DNA of 64,000 bases from Paenibacillus gyeongsangnamensis (GCF_027533625.1 NZ_JAQAGZ010000005.1:124001-188000), one strand, 5' to 3'. Numbered from the stretch's first letter, positions 7,999 through 16,391 are shown. The notes: generated from the letters alone by a model not told the origin. Program-made: numbers and translations.

Positions 7999-8946
7999 TT
8001 AAGGGGTCCAGAGCTTGCCTTGCCATGTGTCGCGGCGGGCGAGCTCTTGATCGAACGCATTGAGCACTTCCCACTTCTTGAGGCTCCACATCGGTCCGAT
8101 CAAAAGCTCCCGAGGCGCATCACCCGTCAACCGGTGAACGATCATGTCCGGAGGTAAAAACTCCAGAGTATCCACCACGAGCTTCACATATTCGTCTTTC
8201 TCCAGGAACTGAAGAAGCCCGGCTTCGTACTGCTTCACCATCGGCGTTTTCTTCATTAAATGAAGCAAATGAATTTTTATTCCTTGAACATCCATCCGGG
8301 CGACGGCGCGGCCGGTTTCAAGCATCATCTCATGCGTTTCCTGCGGGAGCCCGTAAATGATATGGGCGCACACCCGAATTCCGTGTCTTCGCAGCTTGGC
8401 CACCGCATCGAGATAGCACTGCGTATCATGGGCCCGGTTGATGAGCTCCGAGGTTCGCTCGTGCACCGTCTGAAGTCCCATCTCGACCCATAGATACGTT
8501 CTTTGGTTCAGCTCCGCCAAATACTCCACAACATCGTCCGGCAGACAATCGGGCCTTGTGGCGATGGAAAGTCCGACGACCCCGGGCTGCTGGAGGATCG
8601 CTTCATAATATTCGCGCAGCTCCTCCACGGGAGCGTAGGTGTTGGTATAGGCTTGGAAATAGCCGATATAATGGGCCTCGGGCCATTTTTGATGCTGCAG
8701 GTCCCGGATTTTGTTGAATTGGGTGACAAGATCGTCGCGGCGGCTGCCGGCAAAATCGCCGGAGCCTCTGGCACTGCAGAACGTGCATCCGCCGGCTGCG
8801 ATCGAGCCGTCCCGGTTCGGGCAGGTGAAGCCCGCATCCAGCATGACTTTGAATACCTTGCCGCCAAACTGATTTCGCATCTCGTAATTCCAGGTATGAA
8901 AACGTTTATCCCCCCATAAACGGGGCTCTACCGTTGTGTTTTGCAT
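7999..8946 (-). CDS. ytqA: TIGR01212-type radical SAM protein YtqA
   Basis: A 315-residue radical SAM protein close to Bacillus YtqA. It begins with LWGDKRFHTWNYEMRNQFG. Its cluster-binding cysteines lie in the segment CPNRDGSIAAGGCTFC near residues 42-57, the longer spacing typical of this subfamily. ATRPDCLPDDVVEYL and YLWVEMGLQTVHERT follow in the TIM-barrel core. The reaction is not assigned here. A GAAGGTG site lies 9 bp upstream of ATG. In Bacillus, ytqA is next to ytqB; here a cytochrome c gene separates them on the same strand. Confidence 0.9.
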   Translation of the reverse strand: MQNTTVEPRLWGDKRFHTWNYEMRNQFGGKVFKVMLDAGFTCPNRDGSIAAGGCTFCSARGSGDFAGSRRDDLVTQFNKIRDLQHQKWPEAHYIGYFQAYTNTYAPVEELREYYEAILQQPGVVGLSIATRPDCLPDDVVEYLAELNQRTYLWVEMGLQTVHERTSELINRAHDTQCYLDAVAKLRRHGIRVCAHIIYGLPQETHEMMLETGRAVARMDVQGIKIHLLHLMKKTPMVKQYEAGLLQFLEKDEYVKLVVDTLEFLPPDMIVHRLTGDAPRELLIGPMWSLKKWEVLNAFDQELARRDTWQGKLWTP

Positions 8947-9144
8947 CTCGTGTACACCTTCTTCCTATAAAACAAGCTCCGGTATAAACCGGGCTACCGA
9001 TATATTTTAACGGAAAACGCAGCAAATAGCGAACTTCTTTCCATAGCAACATCCACCTATCTTCAGACGGGATAGGAACTTGCGGCAAAGCCCATGCTAT
9101 GGTTGCAGCACACTACAGCAAGGCAGAAGGGAGCCAACTTCGAC

Positions 9145-9705
9145 ATGAACAAGTTTACCAAGACGGCAGCGGCTTTGGCATTGACGGCAGCTCTGGGTTT
9201 TAGCGGTCAAGCATTCGCGGAAACCACCCCTACGGGAACGGCCACCACTTCTTCTACGACAGCGGGGACCGGTACGTTGAATCCGACGGCAACGACTACG
9301 ACGGACGGCACCGGGGTCAGCACCACAGCAACGACGACGGGTACGACCGGAACGACTGCAACCGGTACGACCGGCACTTACGGTACTACGGGTACGACCG
9401 GAACGGGTGCATACGGCACAACCGGAACAGGCACTTATCCTACCAACACCACCAATCCCGCAACCAATACGGCTAATACCGTCCGGAATTACAGCAACAA
9501 TATGCTGGACCGGATGAACACTTATACTACCCCGACGGACCGTACGGGATACGGGTACGGCGGCAACTATAACACGACTTCTTACCGCGCTTATGCCGAC
9601 GGCACGACTCGGACGGGAACGGGTTGGGGTTGGCTCGGACTGCTGGGTCTGATCGGACTTGCAGGTCTCCGCGGCCGTAACCGTGACGAAGGCAATATCC
9701 GATAA
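9145..9705 (+). CDS. Secreted Thr/Gly-rich protein with WGxxGxxG C-terminal anchor-like segment
   Basis: A 186-residue protein with a Sec signal (TKTAAALALTAALGF, likely cleavage after AFA). About 110 residues of repetitive Thr/Gly/Ala follow (TGTTGTTATGTTGTYG-like), then a Tyr/Asn/Gly stretch. It ends with GWGWLGLLGLIGLAGLRGRN: a hydrophobic stretch opening with WGxxG and closing with basic residues. This resembles the WGxxGxxG-type C-terminal sorting-like segment seen in small Bacillales proteins. The ATG at 9145 is preferred because it gives the signal peptide directly; a GGAG-like site is 13 bp upstream. It probably sits in the envelope; function unknown. Confidence 0.75.
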   Translation: MNKFTKTAAALALTAALGFSGQAFAETTPTGTATTSSTTAGTGTLNPTATTTTDGTGVSTTATTTGTTGTTATGTTGTYGTTGTTGTGAYGTTGTGTYPTNTTNPATNTANTVRNYSNNMLDRMNTYTTPTDRTGYGYGGNYNTTSYRAYADGTTRTGTGWGWLGLLGLIGLAGLRGRNRDEGNIR

Positions 9706-9707
9706 TT

Positions 9708-9743
9708 CCCGCTTCCATGGTTAGAAGGAAGCGGGGCGTTTTA
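9708..9743 (+). terminator. Rho-independent terminator
   Basis: CCCGCTTCC pairs perfectly with GGAAGCGGG around a 10-base loop, followed by GCGTTTT, immediately after the WGxxGxxG gene. Confidence 0.8.
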
Positions 9744-9847
9744 AGAACCGGCCGCGTCTGCCGCAGCAGCCCGGCCGGTCTTTCTTTTATCCGCAAATGG
9801 GAGTATAATCGATCAAGACATTAAGCAGTGGAGGAAAGATAGTCATT

Positions 9848-10570
9848 ATGCGGTTAAGAGGACGTAAAGGAATTATAGAAGCGCTGGAGGCCCAGCCCGA
9901 ACTGGTTGTGCTGGAGGCCGAGCGGTATCGCGGCCGATGGTCGGAGCTGTTCGGCAACGACCGGCCGATCCATGTGGAGCTTGGAATGGGCAAGGGGCGG
10001 TTTATCAGCCAGCTGAGCGCGCTCAATCCGCAAATCAATTACATAGGCGTGGATATGTATGATGAGCTGGTCCGGAGAGCCAGCGAGAAGGCGAAGCTGT
10101 CCCGTGAGGAGCACGACGGCGATCTTTCGAATCTGCGGCTCGCGCGGTATAATATTGAAGCGATTGAACGGATGTTTGCCAAGGATGAGATCGAACGCAT
10201 TTATTTGAATTTCAGCGATCCGTGGCCGAAGAAGAAGCATGCCCGTCGCCGCTTGACGCATGCGAATTTCGTGAACAAGTACCTGGAGATATTGAACTCT
10301 CGCGGACAAATCCACTTTAAGACCGACTCCCAATCGCTTTTCGAGTTTTCCCTCAATTCCTTCGCAGATCTCGGGCTTCGGATGCGCCATATTTCCTTAA
10401 ACCTTCATGCGGAAGGCGCGCGGACCGACCTGGTCATGACCGAATATGAGACCAAGTTCTTCGAGCGGGGCGAACCGATTCACCGGCTGGAGGTCGTCGT
10501 AGGGGAAGAGGCGCTGGCCGAGCATCTTAAGGCCCTTAAATCTTCCGATGAGGACAAGGAGCAAGAGTAG
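9848..10570 (+). CDS. trmB: tRNA (guanosine(46)-N7)-methyltransferase
   Basis: A 240-residue SAM-dependent enzyme that methylates N7 of G46 in the tRNA variable loop. The SAM-binding motif HVELGMGKGRFI (near residue 39) and the highly conserved IYLNFSDPWPKKKHARRRL (near residue 119) identify TrmB. The C-terminal EYETKFFERGEPIHRLE matches the family end. GGAGG lies upstream, though 13 bp from ATG, which is longer than usual. Monocistronic; it ends just before a shared terminator with the convergent glycosyltransferase gene. Confidence 0.95.
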   Translation: MRLRGRKGIIEALEAQPELVVLEAERYRGRWSELFGNDRPIHVELGMGKGRFISQLSALNPQINYIGVDMYDELVRRASEKAKLSREEHDGDLSNLRLARYNIEAIERMFAKDEIERIYLNFSDPWPKKKHARRRLTHANFVNKYLEILNSRGQIHFKTDSQSLFEFSLNSFADLGLRMRHISLNLHAEGARTDLVMTEYETKFFERGEPIHRLEVVVGEEALAEHLKALKSSDEDKEQE

Positions 10571-10588
10571 CTTCCAATACTAATAAAC

Positions 10589-10632
10589 ACAGCCCTTGAA
10601 GCTCTTCGAGAAGAGATCAAGGGCTGTTTGGC
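10589..10632. terminator. Bidirectional terminator between trmB and the UgtP-like gene
   Basis: ACAGCCCTTGA pairs with TCAAGGGCTGT, with an inner CTCTTC/GAAGAG stem. It lies between two convergent genes, with T-rich sequence following on the plus side. Confidence 0.8.
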
Positions 10633-11751
10633 TTATTTTCTTAAAATGTTCATAACGGCCTGCGGGCAATTGGCCGGATTGTATCCGGCCGCAGCTCCCG
10701 TGAGCAGCTGCCGCTGCTGCACGACGTCCGGATAGCGTTCGATCAGGAGCTGGAGCCAGTGGTCGATCGTCTCAGCCGATTTGATCTGCTCCCCGAAGCC
10801 GTGCTGGGTGAAATACTGGAGATTCTCTTCCTCCTGCCCAGGGATCGGCTTGTAGAAAAGCATCGGAATCCCTTTGGTGAGTCCTTCCGTACAGGTCATG
10901 CCGCCTGGCTTCGTAATCAGCAGATCGGAAACGTCCATCCATTTATCGATTTCCTTCGTAAAACCGAGAAGGCGGATATTCGGATGACGGAACCGCTCGT
11001 CCGCGCTTAACGTCGACAATGCTTTTCCATTGCTGCCCAGGCAGACGACAAGCTGAATCCGGTCCCGCCACCGGGTTAGGTGATTCAGGAAGTTTTCCTG
11101 CTTCACAAGCCCCCATCCCCCGCCCATCACAAGCACGGTAGGCAGCGGCTGCAGGCAGAAGGCCGCGCGAAGCTCTTCCCGGTTATGCTGCGCCCAGAAA
11201 TTCGGGTGAACGGGAATTCCCGTCACTTCGATGCTGCTTTCGGGAATCCCCCGGCGAAGCAGCTTCTCCTTTACTTCATTCGTAGACACCAAATATTTGT
11301 TCACTTCACGGCTGACCCAGGTCCCATGGACATCGTAATCCGTAATGACGGTGCATAAAGGGACATCCAGACCGATTCGCTTCAAGCGGCTGATGACGGC
11401 GCTGGGAAAAGGATGCGTGCAGATGATCGTGTCCGGCTGCAGCTGACGGATGATTTCCGCCGTCTGGGCGTAAAATATCCGGTGCAGCGCAAGCTGCGTC
11501 AACCGGTTGAGCGATTTTTTATATTGAGTTCGGTACATCAGACCGTACAGCTTCGGCTGGGTCGTTACCGTTTTACGGTATGCCGTGAAGATCAGCGGTG
11601 CCAGCGTCGGATGCAGGAACGATCCGAGCTCAAGAACGCGGGTCTGCACATCGGGAGCAAGCATGCGAAGGCTGTCGGACAATGCATGGGCCGCTTGCGT
11701 ATGGCCGGCGCCGAACCCTTCGGATAACAATAAAACCCTCTTTTTCCGCAT
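10633..11751 (-). CDS. MGDG synthase/UgtP-like glycosyltransferase
   Basis: A 372-residue GT28-type enzyme of the monogalactosyldiacylglycerol synthase/UgtP family. The N-terminal domain shows VLLLSEGFGAGHTQAAHAL, the lipid-acceptor loop of this family. The C-terminal domain has VLVMGGGWGL and LLITKPGGMTCTEGLTKGIPM, which bind the nucleotide sugar. It probably adds hexose from UDP-glucose or similar to diacylglycerol at the membrane, giving glycolipids and a lipoteichoic-acid anchor. An AGGGTG site is 7 bp before ATG. It follows a PAP2 phosphatase gene on the same strand by 57 bp. That fits a phosphatidate to diacylglycerol to glycolipid route. The exact sugar is uncertain. Confidence 0.85.
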   Translation of the reverse strand: MRKKRVLLLSEGFGAGHTQAAHALSDSLRMLAPDVQTRVLELGSFLHPTLAPLIFTAYRKTVTTQPKLYGLMYRTQYKKSLNRLTQLALHRIFYAQTAEIIRQLQPDTIICTHPFPSAVISRLKRIGLDVPLCTVITDYDVHGTWVSREVNKYLVSTNEVKEKLLRRGIPESSIEVTGIPVHPNFWAQHNREELRAAFCLQPLPTVLVMGGGWGLVKQENFLNHLTRWRDRIQLVVCLGSNGKALSTLSADERFRHPNIRLLGFTKEIDKWMDVSDLLITKPGGMTCTEGLTKGIPMLFYKPIPGQEEENLQYFTQHGFGEQIKSAETIDHWLQLLIERYPDVVQQRQLLTGAAAGYNPANCPQAVMNILRK

Positions 11752-11808
11752 AATGCTTCACCCTACCTTGCCAATGGGAATCCACCAGATTTGCCTGATG
11801 CTGCCGTT

Positions 11809-12336
11809 CTAGCTGAACACGGCAACGGCCATCAGCGCCGTTCCCGACCCGATTAAGGAGCCTGCCAGGCAATCGGACGGGTAGTGCAGTCCTAAATATA
11901 TACGCGATAAGCCCACAAGCAATGCCAGCGGCAGCAAAATAATAGCGACGCTCGAGCCGATGAACATCAGCGGCACCGCTACGGAGAAAACGGCCGTCGT
12001 ATGGCCGGAAGGAAAAGAATGGTCCGTGAGCGGGTTCTTGCATGTTACGGTATCGGGTAGTACAAGATAAGGGCGAAGCCTCGGATATTTCTTCTTTATG
12101 ATGGCGACGGGCAGGTGGCTGACGGCCAGTGCTGCGCACATTTCGAAACCTGCGGTCCGCCAGTCGCCCCGGGCGAATATGGCCAGACAAAGCGCCAGCA
12201 TGATCGTGGCGGTTGCGCCGCCGAGGTGCGTAATCGTATTGAAGAAACGGTCCAGGGCTGTATGATGCATTTTTTGATTCACCAAGCAAAACATCCGGTT
12301 CTCATGGTGCTGAAGCCAGCTCAAAACACGGCTCAA
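11809..12336 (-). CDS. PAP2 superfamily membrane phosphatase
   Basis: A 175-residue polytopic protein with the full PAP2 signature: KKKYPRLRP (motif 1), PSGHTTA (motif 2, catalytic His) and SRIYLGLHYPSD (motif 3, His nucleophile). Hydrophobic stretches fit five or six membrane helices. It should dephosphorylate a lipid phosphate such as phosphatidic acid or undecaprenyl pyrophosphate on the outer leaflet. I start it at TTG 12336, because AAGGAGG is exactly 9 bp upstream. The ATG frame extends to 12375, but that ATG lacks any SD and would put the SD inside the gene. The likely partner is the UgtP-like gene just downstream. Confidence 0.88.
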   Translation of the reverse strand: MSRVLSWLQHHENRMFCLVNQKMHHTALDRFFNTITHLGGATATIMLALCLAIFARGDWRTAGFEMCAALAVSHLPVAIIKKKYPRLRPYLVLPDTVTCKNPLTDHSFPSGHTTAVFSVAVPLMFIGSSVAIILLPLALLVGLSRIYLGLHYPSDCLAGSLIGSGTALMAVAVFS

Positions 12337-12755
12337 ACCAAAGCGCCTCCTTGCAGTGGGGATAAGCTCTCGCATTCGTTCATATATTTGAGTATACCGG
12401 GTAAATGTTAATAGAACATTATCAGAATATAAAGAACGATTTAATGTTGTATTGACGTTCTCTTAACACTCCTTCGTTACAATAGCTGTGAAAGAATTGT
12501 GAACGTTTGTTTGTCCCTTTTGCTGCGACGAAATTGTTTTTGTAACAAAATTTTTTGTTTATCATTAAACGGAAGACAGAGTATGTGCCGGAGAGTTCAC
12601 GTGTTGCATTTGAAATCGGATTAATTCCTATATATTAGTTCAAATTCGATAAATCCGTTTTCAAGAGCGGCCGAAGGCATATACTGCTGATTCGGAGCCT
12701 GCTCGAACAAACGCCATAAGCCCTTTTGTTTCAACAAACAATGAGGAGGTTAATT
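12337..12755. promoter_or_regulatory. Divergent control region between PAP2 and GT4 genes
   Basis: About 420 bp without a gene. On the minus strand, TATACT at about 12391-12396 is a likely -10 for the PAP2 gene. TGTGAA occurs at 12487 and 12498 (TTCACA on the minus strand), exactly 11 bp apart, the spacing of PhoP half-sites. On the plus strand TTGACG (12452) and TTAACA (12463) are also 11 bp apart. The rest is AT-rich, with a run of T at 12535-12560, and shows nothing further. Confidence 0.4.
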
Positions 12756-13922
12756 ATGAGAGTAGCCCTGTTTACGGATACTTTCGTACCGGATGTGAAC
12801 GGTGTAGCCAAGACGCTGGGCCGGTGGGTGAAGTACTTGGAGTCGCGCGGCGCCGAATGCAAAGTGTTCGCACCCCAAAGCACAGCCGCAGCCGATACGG
12901 AGCAATGGATGGTGGAGAGATTTTACAGTATTCCCTTCCTATTATACCCCGAATGCCGGATGGCCATCCCCAACCCGGTCAACCTCGGGAGAACGCTCCG
13001 CGCCTTTGCGCCGGATCTCATCCATGTGGCGACGCCGTTTAACCTTGGCCTCTTAGGGCTGCATTACGCCAAACGCAATCATGTGCCGATCGTCGCTTCC
13101 TATCATACGAATTTCGACCAATACTTATCCTATTATAAGCTTCCTTGGATGGAACCGATGCTGTGGAAATACATGCTCTGGTTTCATCAAGAATGCCGCA
13201 AAATTTACGTTCCTTCCGAATCCACCCGAAGCCATCTGCAGGAAAAAGGGCTGAGGCATCTGGAGATCTGGTCCAGGGGGGTGGAGGTGCACCGGTTTCA
13301 TCCGCTGGTCGATCGGCCGCAGGTGCTGCGCTCCTTGAGCATCGACCCAGCCAAGTTCGTTTTGCTTTATGTGGGCAGGCTTGCGCCGGAGAAAAGCACG
13401 GATGTGCTTCTGCAGGCGTTTGACGCCCTGCCGGAGCGGATCCGCGCGAATGCCCATTTGGTCATCGCCGGGGATGGTCCGCTTCTGAAGCCGCTGCAAG
13501 AGCAGCACGGGGAGCGGGAGGACTTGACGTTCACCGGCTTCCAGCAGGGGAAAGCGCTGAGCGACCTGTACGCGGCAGCCGATGCGTTCGTCTTTCCGTC
13601 GGCGACCGAAACGTTCGGCAACGTGGTGCTGGAGGCGATGGCCTCCGGGACTGCCGTGATTGGAGCGAGAGCGGGCGGTGTAGCTGACAATATTCGGCAT
13701 GGGCAAACAGGTCTGCTTTGCGAGCCGGGGAACGTGGCGGGATTTGTCGAAGCCGTCGTACGGCTGTATGATGACGCGTCCCTGCGGGAACGGCTGGCTT
13801 TTGAAGGAAGAAGCTACAGCCTGCGTCAATCGTGGGATGAGATTTTCGGCCGGTTGTTCGACAGCTATCTGGAGGTGCTTGCGCAGGAGCCTCTGAAGGT
13901 TTTTTCCAGCGGACGCTTATAA
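12756..13922 (+). CDS. Glycosyltransferase family 4 protein (MgtA/PimB-like)
   Basis: A 388-residue GT-B glycosyltransferase. The N-terminus MRVALFTDTFVPDVNGVAKTL is typical of GT4 enzymes acting on glycolipids (alpha-mannosyltransferase MgtA/PimB and glucosyl-diacylglycerol types). The donor domain contains LLYVGRLAPEKSTDVLL, FTGFQQGKALSDLYAAADAFVFPS and the ETFGNVVLEAMASG (E-x7-E) motif. GAGGAGG lies 6 bp upstream of ATG 12756. The longer frame to 12726 is rejected. The divergent neighbours make and use diacylglycerol, so a glycolipid substrate is likely, but the donor sugar is not determined. Confidence 0.88.
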   Translation: MRVALFTDTFVPDVNGVAKTLGRWVKYLESRGAECKVFAPQSTAAADTEQWMVERFYSIPFLLYPECRMAIPNPVNLGRTLRAFAPDLIHVATPFNLGLLGLHYAKRNHVPIVASYHTNFDQYLSYYKLPWMEPMLWKYMLWFHQECRKIYVPSESTRSHLQEKGLRHLEIWSRGVEVHRFHPLVDRPQVLRSLSIDPAKFVLLYVGRLAPEKSTDVLLQAFDALPERIRANAHLVIAGDGPLLKPLQEQHGEREDLTFTGFQQGKALSDLYAAADAFVFPSATETFGNVVLEAMASGTAVIGARAGGVADNIRHGQTGLLCEPGNVAGFVEAVVRLYDDASLRERLAFEGRSYSLRQSWDEIFGRLFDSYLEVLAQEPLKVFSSGRL

Positions 13923-14175
13923 AAAGAATGAAAATCGATGAAAATAAGAGTTAAAAAGAGGGAAGGCGGAGCGTCTGAGCGAAATTCCCCTCGTTTTACC
14001 GTAATTGGATGCTCATGCGTGGCGAAGAGAGCGCCCATGAGATTTGACAAAACGGGCTAAACAGAGGAAAATCATATACGGCAACCCGCACAACCCAATA
14101 AACGCCAACGAATGAAATGAATAAGCACAAACAGAGACGAAACAAGGGGTACATACAAAAAAAGGGGGATATTTC

Positions 14176-15411
14176 ATGCTGGACAGTATACTGTTAGGTA
14201 TCCAGATTGTGATCGCGATGATCGGTGCCTACCAGCTGGTTCTGACGTTTTTCGGTTGGTACCGACGCAAGAATAAAGCCGAGCATGCACCGCAAAAAAC
14301 GTTTGCCGTGCTGGTAGCGGCTCATAACGAGGAGCAGGTCGTCGGCGCACTGATCGAGAACCTTAAAAACCTGGATTATCCGAAAGAACTCTATGATATA
14401 TTCGTGATTTGCGACAATTGTACGGACCGAACGGCGCAAATCACCCGCGACCATGGCGTTCATGCCATGGAACGCCACAATGCGAAGCTGCGGGGCAAAG
14501 GCTATGCGATCGAATGGATGCTCAAGGAAATGTGGAAGATGCCCCGCCAGTACGATGCCGTCGTCATGTTCGACGCCGACAATCTGGTGAGCACCGATTA
14601 CCTGAAGCACATGAACAACGACTTGTGCAACGGGTCCAAGGTCATTCAGGCTTACCTGGATACGAAGAACCCGCACGATTCCTGGATCACGGCCGCTTAT
14701 GCGGTCACTTACTGGTACTGCAACCGTCTATGGCAGCTGCCTCGGACAAACCTCGGCCTCGCCAACTACTTGGGAGGTACAGGCATGTGCTTCGACTCCA
14801 ATCTGCTGAAGGAAATGGGCTGGGGAGCGACAAGCCTTGTAGAGGATTTGGAGTTTACGATGCGCTGCGTGCAGCGCGGCGTCAACCCGACATTCAACTA
14901 TGACGCCAAGGTGTTCGACGAGAAGCCGCTGACGTTCAAGGCTTCGGCCCGCCAGCGTCTGCGCTGGATGCAGGGGCACTTCGAGGTAGCCCGCCGCTAT
15001 TTCTTCCCGCTGTTCTGGCAGGGGATCAAGGAAGGCAGCTGGTCGAAGATCGATACGGCCGTCTATGCGCTCAACGTATACAACCTGTTCATCGGCTCGC
15101 TCGTAACGGTAGTGCTCTGGATCGACGTGACGCTTCCGGGCCTGCCGCGATTCACCTCGCTTTATCAGATTTCGCCGATGTTCTTTGCCGCCTTTTCCGT
15201 GCTGACCTATGCGCAGTTCGTTATCGCACTGGTCCTCGAGAAAGCGCCTTGGAAATCTTATAAATATCTGGTTACGTTCCCGCTGTTCCTGCTGTCTTGG
15301 TGGCCGATCACGTTCTATGCGTTCTTCACCCAAAACAACAAGCAGTGGAGCCATACGGAGCACACCCGGGTCATCCGGCTGGAGGATGTGCAGAGCAAAC
15401 AGGCGAGCTGA
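14176..15411 (+). CDS. Membrane-bound family 2 glycosyltransferase (BcsA/HAS-like fold)
   Basis: A 411-residue processive-type GT2. One N-terminal membrane helix (residues 3-28) leads into the catalytic domain with VLVAAHNEEQVV, DNCTDRT, MFDADN (DxD), TGMCF, EDLEFTMR (acceptor-site Asp) and QRLRW (QxxRW). Three or four membrane helices follow at residues 305-390. This is the architecture of cellulose/hyaluronan/PNAG-type synthases, although non-processive members exist. A GGGGG site lies 7 bp upstream. No accessory polymer genes adjoin it, so the product is unknown. The ~250 bp before it show no clear signal. Confidence 0.85.
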   Translation: MLDSILLGIQIVIAMIGAYQLVLTFFGWYRRKNKAEHAPQKTFAVLVAAHNEEQVVGALIENLKNLDYPKELYDIFVICDNCTDRTAQITRDHGVHAMERHNAKLRGKGYAIEWMLKEMWKMPRQYDAVVMFDADNLVSTDYLKHMNNDLCNGSKVIQAYLDTKNPHDSWITAAYAVTYWYCNRLWQLPRTNLGLANYLGGTGMCFDSNLLKEMGWGATSLVEDLEFTMRCVQRGVNPTFNYDAKVFDEKPLTFKASARQRLRWMQGHFEVARRYFFPLFWQGIKEGSWSKIDTAVYALNVYNLFIGSLVTVVLWIDVTLPGLPRFTSLYQISPMFFAAFSVLTYAQFVIALVLEKAPWKSYKYLVTFPLFLLSWWPITFYAFFTQNNKQWSHTEHTRVIRLEDVQSKQAS

Positions 15412-15432
15412 CGCCGGCGATCAACAACGGGT

Positions 15433-15462
15433 TGACACGGAAGCGTAAATAATGATATAGTA
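15433..15462 (+). promoter_or_regulatory. Sigma-A promoter of the infC operon
   Basis: TTGACA and TATAGT separated by 18 bp lie just ahead of the L20-type leader and are well placed to drive infC-rpmI-rplT. Confidence 0.75.
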
Positions 15463-15469
15463 TTTCAGT

Positions 15470-15630
15470 GCGAAAGAAGAAGCGCCCGCTTCTCACCTGA
15501 CCGACCTTGCGTTGGCTGGTTATGACTAGAGTGAAGTTATTCCTTGTATTCGAGCCAAGTTCGAATGAAGATCACTTGACCAACAGGACGTGGGCGTATG
15601 GCGCCTACGTCTTTTTTTGTACAATCCTTT
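15470..15630 (+). ncRNA. Ribosomal protein L20/infC leader
   Basis: The transcript leader upstream of infC shows the GAAGCGCCCGCTTCTCACC segment and the ACCGACCTTGCGTTGGCTGGTTATG-like following region known from Firmicute L20 leaders. It ends with a terminator hairpin at 15587-15618. L20 protein is known to bind such leaders and promote termination, giving feedback on infC-rpmI-rplT. Here the call rests on sequence resemblance and position. Confidence 0.8.
15587..15618 (+). terminator. Attenuator terminator of the L20 leader
   Basis: GACGTGGGCG pairs with CGCCTACGTC around a short loop and is followed by TTTTTTT. It lies just 12 bp before the infC ribosome binding site, so it is regulatory rather than terminal. 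Confidence 0.85.
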
Positions 15631-15644
15631 GGAGGTGGCTGGTC

Positions 15645-16157
15645 ATAAGTACAGATCACATCATTAACGATGATATTCGGGCGAAGGAAGTTCGTCTGAT
15701 CGGGGCTGACGGCGAACAGCTGGGTATCAAACCGATTCGTGAAGCTCTGCAGATTGCAGGAGAAGCTAACCTGGATCTCGTGAATGTCGCTCCGACGGCA
15801 AAGCCGCCGGTATGCCGCATCATGGATTACGGGAAGTTTCGCTACGAAACGCAGAAGAAAGAAAAGGAAGCCCGTAAGAACCAGAAGATCGTGGAACTGA
15901 AGGAAGTACGCCTCAGCGCGACGATCGACGAGCACGATTTTCAAACGAAGCTTCGTAATGTCGTGAAGTTTCTTAACGAAGGCGATAAGGTGAAGCTGAG
16001 CGTTCGGTTCCGCGGCCGGGAAATTGCCCATGCCGAGATCGGACAGCGCCAATTGGAGCGTATGGCTACCGAAGTGGAAGAGCTGTGTATCGTTGAACGC
16101 AGACCGAAGCTGGAAGGCCGCAGCATGATCATGATCCTGGCACCGAAGCCGCAATAA
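15645..16157 (+). CDS. infC: Translation initiation factor IF-3
   Basis: A 170-residue IF-3. The N-terminal domain has IINDDIRAKEVRLIGADGEQ. The linker is basic (RYETQKKEKEARKNQK), and the C-terminal domain ends GRSMIMILAPK. IF-3 binds the 30S subunit, blocks premature 70S formation and checks start codons. The frame is open to 15507, but that region is the leader RNA. GGAGG at 15631-15635 is followed after 9 bp by ATA (15645-15647), then STDHIIND, the usual IF-3 N-terminus. No ATG, GTG or TTG is suitably placed. A non-standard start is expected in infC because IF-3 discriminates against it (autoregulation). Confidence 0.92.
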   Translation: MSTDHIINDDIRAKEVRLIGADGEQLGIKPIREALQIAGEANLDLVNVAPTAKPPVCRIMDYGKFRYETQKKEKEARKNQKIVELKEVRLSATIDEHDFQTKLRNVVKFLNEGDKVKLSVRFRGREIAHAEIGQRQLERMATEVEELCIVERRPKLEGRSMIMILAPKPQ

Positions 16158-16190
16158 AAGCACGAACGAATACTTAAGGAGGAACACACC

Positions 16191-16391
16191 ATGCCTAAAA
16201 TGAAAACTCACAGCAGCCTGAAAGATCGTTTCAAAATCACAGGTACAGGTAAAGTAAAACGTTACAAAGCGTACAAAAACCACCTGCTGTCCGGTAAATC
16301 CGCACGCCAGAAGCGCGTTCTCGGAACGAACCCGGTTATGGCTCCAGGCGACGTAAGACGCTTGAAGCAAGGGCTTGCTAACATTAAGTAA
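16191..16391 (+). CDS. rpmI: 50S ribosomal protein L35
   Basis: A 66-residue basic ribosomal protein with the L35 pattern MPKMKTHSSLKDRFKITGTG, then HLLSGKSARQKR and DVRRLKQGL at the end. It assembles into the large subunit. AAGGAGG lies 9 bp upstream. It is the second gene of the infC-rpmI-rplT operon, 33 bp after infC, under the L20 leader. Confidence 0.97.
   Translation: MPKMKTHSSLKDRFKITGTGKVKRYKAYKNHLLSGKSARQKRVLGTNPVMAPGDVRRLKQGLANIK

Noticed and set aside
12337..12375. ATG start of the PAP2 gene
   Set aside because: No SD precedes it, and AAGGAGG lies inside the extension, 9 bp before TTG 12336.
15507..15644. N-terminal extension of infC to an upstream ATG-type start
   Set aside because: It would translate the L20 leader and its terminator hairpin, and the extra sequence is not IF-3-like; SD position favours ATA at 15645.
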